Part shown: piece by piece, positions 1 through 4,795 of the stretch | How positions within the stretch are numbered: the first letter of the stretch is position 1 | How the letters are laid out: the number at the start of each line of letters is the position of its first letter | Assembly (NCBI GenBank): GCA_014534295.1 | Contig: JACVRU010000115.1 | Span: 1 to 5,620, forward strand | DNA: 5,620 bases | DNA from: Thermoleophilia bacterium | Lineage (GTDB): Bacteria; Actinomycetota; Thermoleophilia; Gaiellales; Gaiellaceae | Direction: 5' to 3' | Made by a program: the position numbers and the translations under genes | Notes under the pieces: model-generated | Told to the model about the DNA's origin: nothing | The model's input: the letters and a program-made list of their open reading frames with translations, nothing else | Database searches by the model: none

Positions 1-1
1 G

Positions 2-760
2 TTCCACCTCTCCGGCCTCCGCTCCATGATCGTCGGGGGGTCGGCGGCGCCGCGGTCGATGATCGAGGGCTTCGAGCAGCGCCACGGGCTCCACGTCACG
101 CATGCGTGGGGAATGACCGAGATGGCTCCGCTCGGCACTGTCTCCGAGTTGACGAGCACCCTCGCCGACGCGCCCGAGGATGTCCAGTACGCGTACCGCG
201 CGAAGCAGGGCACGCCCGCCCCGTTCGTCGAGATCCGCGCCGTCGACGAGAACGGCGAGGTCGTCCCCTGGGACGGCAAGACGATGGGCGAGCTCGAAGT
301 GCGCGGCGCCTGGATCGCGTCGGGCTACTACCAGGACCAGACGCAGGCCGACCGCTGGACCGAGGACGGCTGGTTCAAGACCGGCGACATCGTCACGATC
401 GAGGAGGGCGGCTACATCGAGATCCAGGACCGCTCGAAGGACGTGATCAAGTCCGGCGGCGAGTGGGTCTCCTCGGTCGCGCTCGAGAACGCGATCATGG
501 GGCATCCGGCCGTGGCCGAGGCGGCCGTGATCGCGATCCCGGACGAGAAGTGGCAGGAGCGCCCGCTCGCGGTCGTCGTCCTCAAGGAGGGCCAGTCGGT
601 CGGCCCGGACGAGCTGCGCGAGCACATCGCCCCGGACTTCGCGAAGTGGCAGCTGCCCGACCGCTTCGAATTCGTGGACGAGATCCCGAAGACGGCGGTC
701 GGGAAGTTCCGCAAGACCGCGCTCCGCGAGCAGTTCGCGCAGGAAGCCGTTGAGGCTTGA
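2..760 (+). CDS. Fatty-acyl-CoA ligase (AMP-forming), C-terminal part, 5' truncated by window edge
   Basis: This member of the ANL adenylating superfamily activates a carboxylic acid, probably a medium- or long-chain fatty acid, to its acyl-CoA through an acyl-AMP intermediate in the cytoplasm. The reading frame is open to the window edge: eight codons precede the first ATG at 26 and continue the conserved LRSMIVGGSAAP segment, so the start lies upstream. In the 252 visible residues I see the A5 motif WGMTEMAP (36-43), the ribose-binding A7 motif GWFKTGD (123-129, Asp129), the A8 hinge DRSKDVIKSGGEW (143-155) and the A10 motif PKTAVGKFRK (229-238) with the catalytic lysine at 235. All C-terminal catalytic elements look intact. 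Family knowledge places the wording of these motifs near the AlkK/FadD type, but substrate length cannot be read from this part. Its 3' end overlaps the next gene by 11 bases, indicating cotranscription. Confidence 0.93.
   Translation, partial: FHLSGLRSMIVGGSAAPRSMIEGFEQRHGLHVTHAWGMTEMAPLGTVSELTSTLADAPEDVQYAYRAKQGTPAPFVEIRAVDENGEVVPWDGKTMGELEVRGAWIASGYYQDQTQADRWTEDGWFKTGDIVTIEEGGYIEIQDRSKDVIKSGGEWVSSVALENAIMGHPAVAEAAVIAIPDEKWQERPLAVVVLKEGQSVGPDELREHIAPDFAKWQLPDRFEFVDEIPKTAVGKFRKTALREQFAQEAVEA
741..746 (+). promoter_or_regulatory. Shine-Dalgarno site deciding a TTG start
   Basis: AGGAAG lies inside the end of the acyl-CoA ligase gene, 3 bases before the TTG at 750 (5 bases if only AGGA is counted). 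No ATG or GTG is in frame nearby, and the next methionine is at residue 102, beyond the NAD-binding motif. This site therefore supports the rare TTG start of the downstream dehydrogenase. Confidence 0.6.
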
Positions 761-1442
761 GGGCAAGACCGTCCTCGTGACGGGCGGGAAGTCGGGCCTC
801 GGCGCCGCCACCGCGGCGGCGCTCGAGGACGCCGGCGCGACGGCGATCGTGGCGGACCTGCCCGAGTGCGACGTCACCGACGAGGCGGCGGTCGAGGAGC
901 TGATCGGCGGGCTCGACACGCTGCACGGGGCGGTCAACTGCGCGGGCATCGGCTGGGCGTCGAAGGTCGTCGACTACGACCTCGAGGCTTTCCGGAAGGT
1001 GGTCGACGTCAATCTCGTCGGGACGTTCGTCGTCACGAAGCACGCGGCGAGGAAGATGGCGGAGAACGAGCCGGCGACCGACGACGGGGAGCGCGGCGTC
1101 ATCGTCAACACCGCCTCGAACGCCGCCTTCGACGGCCAGATCGGCCAGGCTGCGTACTCCGCCTCCAAGGCCGGCGTCGTCGGAATGACGCTGCCGATCG
1201 CGCGCGACCTCGGGCGGAGCGGCATCCGCGTGATGACGATCGCACCCGGCCCGGCGGACACGCCCATGCTGGCCCAGCTCCGCGACGACATCCGCGAGTC
1301 GCTCGAGCGGCAGATCCCGTTCCCGCAGCGTCTCGGGCGCCCGGAGGAGTTCGCGGCGCTCGTGCGCCACATCTTCGAGAACGGCTACCTCAACGGCGAG
1401 GTCGTCCGGCTGGACGGCTCCCTGCGGATGGGGCCGCGGTGA
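750..1442 (+). CDS. SDR-family 3-hydroxyacyl-CoA dehydrogenase, HSD10-like
   Basis: This classical-type short-chain dehydrogenase/reductase most resembles the HSD10 (3-hydroxyacyl-CoA / 2-methyl-3-hydroxybutyryl-CoA dehydrogenase) group. It would oxidise a 3-hydroxyacyl-CoA to the 3-ketoacyl-CoA with NAD+. The 230-residue protein shows the dinucleotide motif TGGKSGLG (11-18), an acidic residue after strand 2 (Asp36) favouring NAD(H), NCAG (63-66), Asn88, Ser123, and YSASK with Tyr136 and Lys140. The stretch TASNAAFDGQIGQAAYSASK and the LPIARDLGRSGIRV segment after it are typical of HSD10-like proteins. It is shorter than the usual ~255 residues because the segment between strand 2 (VADLP) and DVTD is nearly absent. 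The TTG start at 750 overlaps the ligase stop and has a good Shine-Dalgarno site. Its place between an acyl-CoA ligase and an enoyl-CoA hydratase supports a beta-oxidation role. The exact substrate is uncertain. Confidence 0.9.
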   Translation: MRLEGKTVLVTGGKSGLGAATAAALEDAGATAIVADLPECDVTDEAAVEELIGGLDTLHGAVNCAGIGWASKVVDYDLEAFRKVVDVNLVGTFVVTKHAARKMAENEPATDDGERGVIVNTASNAAFDGQIGQAAYSASKAGVVGMTLPIARDLGRSGIRVMTIAPGPADTPMLAQLRDDIRESLERQIPFPQRLGRPEEFAALVRHIFENGYLNGEVVRLDGSLRMGPR

Positions 1443-1450
1443 CACTCCCG

Positions 1451-1487
1451 ACACAGGGGTCAGACCCCCGTTAAGGAAGTGGGTCAG
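1451..1487. repeat. Small palindromic REP-like element between SDR and hydratase genes
   Basis: The core is GGGGTC-A-GACCCC at 1456-1468, a perfect 6+1+6 palindrome that can fold as a 5-bp GC-rich stem with a CAG triloop. The heptamer GGGTCAG occurs inside it at 1457-1463 and again at 1481-1487, 24 bases downstream. The 36-base gap is much larger than any other spacing in this gene run, which suggests an inserted element. No T-tract follows the stem, so an intrinsic terminator is unlikely. Calling it a genome-wide repeat is inference from its shape; only one copy of the palindrome is in the window. Confidence 0.45.
1473..1478 (+). promoter_or_regulatory. Shine-Dalgarno-like site abutting the hydratase GTG
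   Basis: AAGGAA directly touches the GTG at 1479, leaving no spacer, whereas 5-9 bases is usual. No other ATG, GTG or TTG is in frame between the upstream in-frame stop at 1440-1442 and conserved hydratase sequence, so this awkward arrangement appears to be the real start region. The site may be a chance part of the neighbouring repeat rather than a working ribosome binding site. Confidence 0.3.
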
Positions 1488-2249
1488 TTCGTCCACAGCG
1501 AGCAGGACGGGGCGGTTGCGCTGCTCACGATCGACAACCCGCCGGTGAACGCGCTCAAGGCGGCGCTGCTGGAGGAGCTCGAGGCGGCGCTGCTGCGGCT
1601 GGACGAGGACGAGGGCACGCGCGCGATCGTGATCCGGGGCGCCGGCGAGCGCGCCTTCGTCGCGGGGGCGGACATCAAGGAGTTCCCTGCGCTCCGTGAC
1701 GCGCCGCCGCAGGAGGGCGGCTCGGCCCGCGGGATCCAGAAGGTGGGCGGCGTGATCGACCGGCTCCAGACGCCGACGATCGCGGCGATCCACGGCTTCT
1801 GCCTCGGCGGCGGGCTCGAGCTGGCGATGGCCTGCGACCTCCGCGTCGCGTCCGCCGACGCGCAGCTCGGCCAGCCCGAGATCAAGCTCGGGCTCATCCC
1901 AGGCGGCGGCGGCACGCAGCGCCTTCCGCGCCTCGTCGGCCGCGGCCGGGCGCTGCTGCTGAACATGACCGGCGATCCCATCTCTGGCGCGCAGGCGTGC
2001 GAGTGGGGGCTGGTGGAGCGGGTCGGCGGGCTGGAGGACGCGCTCGCGCTCGCGCGGACGCTCGCCGAGCGCTCTCCGCACGCGATCGGCGTGCTGAAGA
2101 AGCTCGCCGCAGAGACGGCCGACCTGACGCTCGAGGAGGGCCTGAAGCGGGAGTCGGAGGGCTTCTTCCGCTGCCTGCGGTCGGAGGACGGCGCCGAGGG
2201 CGTCGCCGCGTTCATCGAGAAGCGCGAGCCCCGCTGGACGGGCCGGTAG
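1479..2249 (+). CDS. Enoyl-CoA hydratase/isomerase (crotonase family)
   Basis: This 256-residue crotonase-fold protein should hydrate trans-2-enoyl-CoA to 3-hydroxyacyl-CoA in beta-oxidation. The early motif DNPPVNAL (19-26) and the CoA/oxyanion segment AFVAGADIKEF (59-69) are present. The second oxyanion segment is CLGGGLELAMACD (108-120), followed by GQPEIKLGLIPGGGGTQRLPRLVG (131-154). Both acid residues of true hydratases are present: Glu114 and Glu134 are spaced 20 apart, as are Glu144 and Glu164 of rat mitochondrial hydratase. Hydratase activity is therefore favoured over isomerase-only or dehalogenase activity. The length is normal for a monofunctional member. GTG at 1479 is the only plausible start, since no start codon lies between it and the in-frame stop at 1440. 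The C-terminal helix is complete, and the gene ends 2 bases before the next start. Confidence 0.93.
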   Translation: MGQFVHSEQDGAVALLTIDNPPVNALKAALLEELEAALLRLDEDEGTRAIVIRGAGERAFVAGADIKEFPALRDAPPQEGGSARGIQKVGGVIDRLQTPTIAAIHGFCLGGGLELAMACDLRVASADAQLGQPEIKLGLIPGGGGTQRLPRLVGRGRALLLNMTGDPISGAQACEWGLVERVGGLEDALALARTLAERSPHAIGVLKKLAAETADLTLEEGLKRESEGFFRCLRSEDGAEGVAAFIEKREPRWTGR

Positions 2250-2251
2250 GC

Positions 2252-2695
2252 GTGGCCAAGTACCGCTACGCCGTCGAGTCGAGCGTCGAGCCGGAACGGC
2301 TGCTGGCCGCCGCCACCGACTTCTCGAAGCGGCGCCTCGAGCTCTGGCCCGGCGTCGATCCGGAGGTCTTCGAGGTGCACGGGCAGGGCGAGGGCTGGGC
2401 GGAAGTCACCGAGGGGACAGCCGGTCCGGGCGTGTGGGGGCGCGAGCGCTACGAGTGGTCCGGGAACGTCGTCCGCGCGACGATTCAGGACTCGAACATC
2501 TTCAGGCCCGGGAGCACGTGGGAGCTCCGGGTCGACCCCCGCCCCGGCGGCGGCAGCGTCGCGCAGGTCGCCGTCCACCGGCGCACGTACGGCCTGAAGG
2601 GCCGGCTGCTCGGGGCGATCGTGCAGCTCTTCGGGAAGCGGATGATGTCGAAGGGATTCGCGAAGACGACCGAGATCCTCGAGCGCGAGCCGTGA
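2252..2695 (+). CDS. SRPBCC-family (START-like / polyketide cyclase-like fold) protein
   Basis: This small soluble protein of 147 residues has no signal peptide or membrane segment. It begins at a GTG 2 bases after the hydratase stop. The N-terminal pattern KYRYAVESSVEPERLLAAATDFSKRRLELWPGVDP (3-37) is typical of SRPBCC proteins: a first beta strand, then paired helices ending in a W-P turn. Alternating strands follow (GWAEVTEG 48-55, RERYEWSGNVVRATIQDSN 64-82, STWELRV 88-94, GSVAQVAVHRRTYG 101-114), then a long C-terminal helix (about 116-144). The fold encloses a hydrophobic cavity that binds lipids or other apolar ligands; some members are cyclases or carriers, many are uncharacterised. 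Its position inside an acyl-CoA degradation run suggests a lipid-like ligand, which is inference. The last codons overlap the next gene as GTGA. The longer open frame upstream, inside the hydratase gene, is not coding. Confidence 0.82.
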   Translation: MAKYRYAVESSVEPERLLAAATDFSKRRLELWPGVDPEVFEVHGQGEGWAEVTEGTAGPGVWGRERYEWSGNVVRATIQDSNIFRPGSTWELRVDPRPGGGSVAQVAVHRRTYGLKGRLLGAIVQLFGKRMMSKGFAKTTEILEREP

Positions 2696-3573
2696 GGGCG
2701 GTCGTCCTCCGCGAGCCCGGCGGACCCGAGCGGCTCGAGGTCGAGGAGGTCGACGAGCCCGAGCAGCCGGCGCTCCGCGTCCGGGCGGCGGGCGTGAACT
2801 TCCTCGACGTGCTCGTCCGCCGCGGCGCGTACCCGCAAATGCCGCCGCTGCCGTACGTGCCCGGCAGCGAGGTCGCCGGCGAGCTCGACGGCCGACGCGT
2901 GCTGGCGCTCCCCGCCGGCGGCGGCTACGCGGAGGCGGTCTCCGTCGACCCCGCGTGGGTGTTCCCACTCCCGGACGAGGCGGGCTTCGAGGAGGGTGCC
3001 GCGTTCCTGATGGCCTTCCTCAGCGCCTGGCTGCCCCTGCGTGACCTAGCGCGCGGCACCGTGCTGGTGACCGCCGCGTCGGGCGGCGTCGGCGGCGCCG
3101 CCGTCCAGGTCGCGAAGCACCTCGGCGCGCACGTCGTCGCGGCCGCGTCGACCGACGACAAGCGACGCTTCGCGCAGGAGCTCGGAGCAGACGAGGCCGT
3201 TGGCTACGAGGACCTGCCGTCCTGCGACGTCGCGCTCGACCCGGTCGGCGGCGAGGTCTTCTCGGCCTGCCTGGCCGCGCTCCGTCCGCTCGGGACGGTC
3301 GTCGCGGTCGGCTTCGCCGGCGGGATGTGGGAGGAGCTGAGCCCGGCACTGCTCGTGGGCAGGAACGTGAACGTGCACGGCTTCTACCTCGGGCGCCTGA
3401 TGCGGCACGACCCGGACCTCGTGCGCCGTGCCGCGGAGGAGGTGCTCGACCTCTGGCACGCGGGCGCCGTGCGACCCGTCGTCGGCGGTACCTTTCCGCT
3501 CGAGCGCGCCGCGGACGCCCACCGCCGGATCGACGAGCGCCAACACGTCGGCAAGCTCGTGCTCGTCCCCTGA
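2692..3573 (+). CDS. Zinc-free quinone oxidoreductase-like MDR protein (NADPH:quinone reductase family)
   Basis: This medium-chain dehydrogenase/reductase would use NAD(P)H to reduce a quinone, enone or enoyl thioester. The start is the GTG in the GTGA overlap with the SRPBCC stop. The frame stays open upstream, but that part only shadows the SRPBCC gene. The N-terminal GroES-like half has GVNFLDVLVRRGAYP (34-48) and YVPGSEVAGEL (55-65). The Rossmann half has LVTAASGGVGGAAVQVAKHLGA (125-146), then DVALDPVGGEVF (179-190) and a C-terminal HRRIDERQHVGKLVLVP (277-293). Only two cysteines (178 and 193) are present and no zinc-ligand pattern is seen, so it belongs to the zinc-independent quinone oxidoreductase branch. 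At 293 residues it is about 30 short of the usual length, mainly because the loop between GEL and RRVLAL is trimmed. The substrate is unknown. Being last in the run, it may reduce an unsaturated pathway intermediate. Confidence 0.88.
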   Translation: MRAVVLREPGGPERLEVEEVDEPEQPALRVRAAGVNFLDVLVRRGAYPQMPPLPYVPGSEVAGELDGRRVLALPAGGGYAEAVSVDPAWVFPLPDEAGFEEGAAFLMAFLSAWLPLRDLARGTVLVTAASGGVGGAAVQVAKHLGAHVVAAASTDDKRRFAQELGADEAVGYEDLPSCDVALDPVGGEVFSACLAALRPLGTVVAVGFAGGMWEELSPALLVGRNVNVHGFYLGRLMRHDPDLVRRAAEEVLDLWHAGAVRPVVGGTFPLERAADAHRRIDERQHVGKLVLVP

Positions 3574-3580
3574 CGGGGCC

Positions 3581-3596
3581 GTCTAGTAGGCTAGAC
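3581..3596. repeat. Perfect inverted repeat GTCTAG-TAGG-CTAGAC, candidate operator
   Basis: Two perfect 6-base arms (3581-3586 and 3591-3596) flank a 4-base spacer in the 26-base gap before the HTH-Clp_N gene. The repeat is AT-richer than its surroundings and overlaps the predicted -10 box. This is the position expected for a dimeric repressor or autoregulator site. It ends 3 bases before the GTG start. A hairpin role in RNA is less likely if transcription begins at the start codon, because the repeat would not then be transcribed from its own promoter. Confidence 0.45.
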
Positions 3597-3600
3597 AGCG
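3587..3600 (+). promoter_or_regulatory. Putative leaderless promoter (-10 box TAGGCT) for the HTH-Clp_N gene
   Basis: TAGGCT at 3587-3592 fits the actinobacterial -10 consensus TANNNT and lies 7 bases before the GTG at 3600. This spacing places the transcription start on or next to the start codon. No Shine-Dalgarno sequence precedes the GTG, as expected of a leaderless transcript. I see no good -35 hexamer at 16-19 bases upstream; weak -35 boxes are common in such promoters. It would drive the HTH-Clp_N gene and the coupled dehydrogenase. Confidence 0.5.
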
Positions 3601-4121
3601 TGTCGCTCGACGACGAGCTCCTCCGAGAGGCGAGGGATGCGCGCGACCGCCTGATCGCGGCCCAGCACGAGGTCGACGCGGCCCGGGAGGCCTATCACCA
3701 CGCGATCGGCAGGCTCTGCGCCGCAGGCGGCACGCTGCGGGAGATCGCGGAAGAGCTCGGGCTCTCGCACCAACGCGTCCACCAGATTGTGGAGGAAGGC
3801 AGGCACCGCCTCGGCGACGAGGCGCGCGCCGTGCTCATGGCCGCGCACGCCGAGGCGGGCCGACTGCGGCACGACGTCCTCGGCGCAGAGCACCTGCTGC
3901 TCGGGCTGCTCACGGTCCGCGGCCTCGACGCAACCGCTGCGCGCTCGGCTGTGCAGGACCGGCTTGGAAAGGGCGGCCGCCGCCGCGCTCCCGGCATCCT
4001 CCGTGTGGACGACCGCGCGAAGCGCGTGCTCGACGAAGCCAGTGGCCCGGGCGCGGAGGAGCTGCTCGCGGCCCTGCGCCGCACCGGCGTGCTCGACGAG
4101 CTCGGCGTGGACGCGGCATGA
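3600..4121 (+). CDS. Small HTH + Clp N-terminal domain protein, putative regulator
   Basis: The product has 173 residues and no membrane segment. Residues 1-40 are charged and helical, possibly a coiled coil (DDELLREARDARDRLIAAQ and on). A helix-turn-helix like sigma-factor region 4 follows at about 45-67 (TLREIAEELGLSHQRVHQIV). Residues 72-122 match a Clp N-terminal repeat: DEARAVLMAAHAEAGRLRHD, then GAEHLLLGLL (95-104), the signature of ClpA/ClpC N-domains. A second, shortened repeat appears at about 137-169 (DDRAKRVLDEA, then EELLAALRRTGVLDELG) but lacks the segment around the H-x-x-G-x-EHLL core. There are no AAA+ ATPase modules, so it is not a chaperone. Clp N-domains bind adaptors or unfolded substrates, so a DNA-binding protein sensing a peptide or stress signal is a reasonable inference, without proof. 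GTG 3600 is chosen because it follows a leaderless-type promoter and no start lies close upstream. Its stop overlaps the next ATG as ATGA. Confidence 0.85.
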   Translation: MSLDDELLREARDARDRLIAAQHEVDAAREAYHHAIGRLCAAGGTLREIAEELGLSHQRVHQIVEEGRHRLGDEARAVLMAAHAEAGRLRHDVLGAEHLLLGLLTVRGLDATAARSAVQDRLGKGGRRRAPGILRVDDRAKRVLDEASGPGAEELLAALRRTGVLDELGVDAA

Positions 4122-4795
4122 AGGCCCTCGTGACCGGCGCCGCCGGCGGCATCGGCGGCGCGATCGTCCGGCGGCTCGAGCAGGAGGGCTACGAGGTGCT
4201 GGCCACGGACGTCGCCGAACTGGACGTCTCCGACCCGGCGGCCTGGGAGGACCTGCCGCAGGTCGACGTGGCGTGCCTGAACGCGGGCGTCGTCACCGGC
4301 ACGAGCTCGATCGCCGAGCTGACGAACGAGCAGTACCGTCGCATCCTCGGAGCCAACGTCGACGGCGTCGTCTACGGCGTCCGCGCGCTCGCGCGCACGA
4401 TGGCGCCCGGCTCGAGGATCGTGGTCACGGCCTCGCTGGGCGGCCTGGTCGGGATCCCGTCCGACCCGATCTACTCGGCCACGAAGCACTTCGTCGTCGG
4501 CCTCGTTCGCAGCATAGCGCCGGAGCTCGCTGGGCGAGGGATCGCGATCGACGCCGTCTGCCCGGGCATCGTCGACACCACGATGATCGCGGACAGCCGC
4601 GCGGCGCTCGAGGGCGCCGGGTTCCCGCTGCTCGCGCCCGACGACGTGGCCGAGGCCGTCGTCGCCGCCCTCGGCGACGACGAGACCGGACAGGCATGGG
4701 TCGTCCAGCCGGGGCGCGAGCCCCTGAAATACCGCTTCCCGGGCGTCCCCGGCCCACGGGTGCCCGGCGCCGAGGGGGTTACGCCGCCGCTCTGA
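4118..4795 (+). CDS. SDR-family oxidoreductase
   Basis: This classical-type short-chain dehydrogenase/reductase has 225 residues and unknown substrate. The cofactor motif is TGAAGGIG (6-13), Asp31 after strand 2 favours NAD(H), and LNAGV (54-58) is the NAG motif. The catalytic set is complete: Asn80, Ser106, Tyr119 and Lys123 in YSATK, with the usual 13-residue Ser-Tyr spacing. CPGIVDTTM (148-156) follows strand 6. As in the first SDR of this window, the stretch between strand 2 and DVSD is almost missing. The C-terminal tail (about 198-225) is proline- and glycine-rich and ends PLKYRFPGVPGPRVPG and so on, with no recognised role. The ATG overlaps the stop of the HTH-Clp_N gene by 4 bases, so the two are probably translated together. 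The gene end overlaps the opposite-strand kinase gene. The GLVGIPSDPIYSATKHFVVG wording recalls 15-hydroxyprostaglandin dehydrogenase-like SDRs, but that does not fix the substrate. Confidence 0.9.
   Translation: MKALVTGAAGGIGGAIVRRLEQEGYEVLATDVAELDVSDPAAWEDLPQVDVACLNAGVVTGTSSIAELTNEQYRRILGANVDGVVYGVRALARTMAPGSRIVVTASLGGLVGIPSDPIYSATKHFVVGLVRSIAPELAGRGIAIDAVCPGIVDTTMIADSRAALEGAGFPLLAPDDVAEAVVAALGDDETGQAWVVQPGREPLKYRFPGVPGPRVPGAEGVTPPL

Noticed and set aside
1456..1468. Intrinsic terminator at the GGGGTC-A-GACCCC palindrome
   Set aside because: The stem is only about 5 bp with a triloop, it is followed by CGTTAAGG rather than a T-run, and it lies inside a gene run that should be cotranscribed.
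582..2081. Open frame of 499 codons on the minus strand
   Set aside because: It lies antisense to three well-supported genes and reads as arginine-, alanine- and leucine-rich sequence without domains. This is a stop-poor shadow frame of very GC-rich coding DNA.
1997..2251. Upstream extension of the SRPBCC frame
   Set aside because: The extension overlaps the hydratase gene and reads as arginine-rich sequence. The fold's first strand begins just after GTG 2252.
2434..2691. Upstream extension of the quinone oxidoreductase frame
   Set aside because: It lies inside the SRPBCC gene and lacks any domain. The MDR family N-terminus (MRAVVLREPGGPE) starts at GTG 2692.
1484..2968. Open frame of 494 codons on the minus strand
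   Set aside because: It is antisense to the hydratase, SRPBCC and quinone oxidoreductase genes, and its low-complexity Arg/Ser/Pro composition matches no family.
3567..3583. Hairpin (CCCC-TGAC-GGGG or GACG-GGGC-CGTC) at the end of the quinone oxidoreductase gene as a terminator
   Set aside because: The stems are 4-5 bp, compete with each other and have no T-tract, so they are expected by chance at this GC content.
3327..3599. Upstream extension of the HTH-Clp_N frame
   Set aside because: It overlaps the quinone oxidoreductase gene and would run through the promoter and inverted repeat. Its composition is that of a shadow frame.
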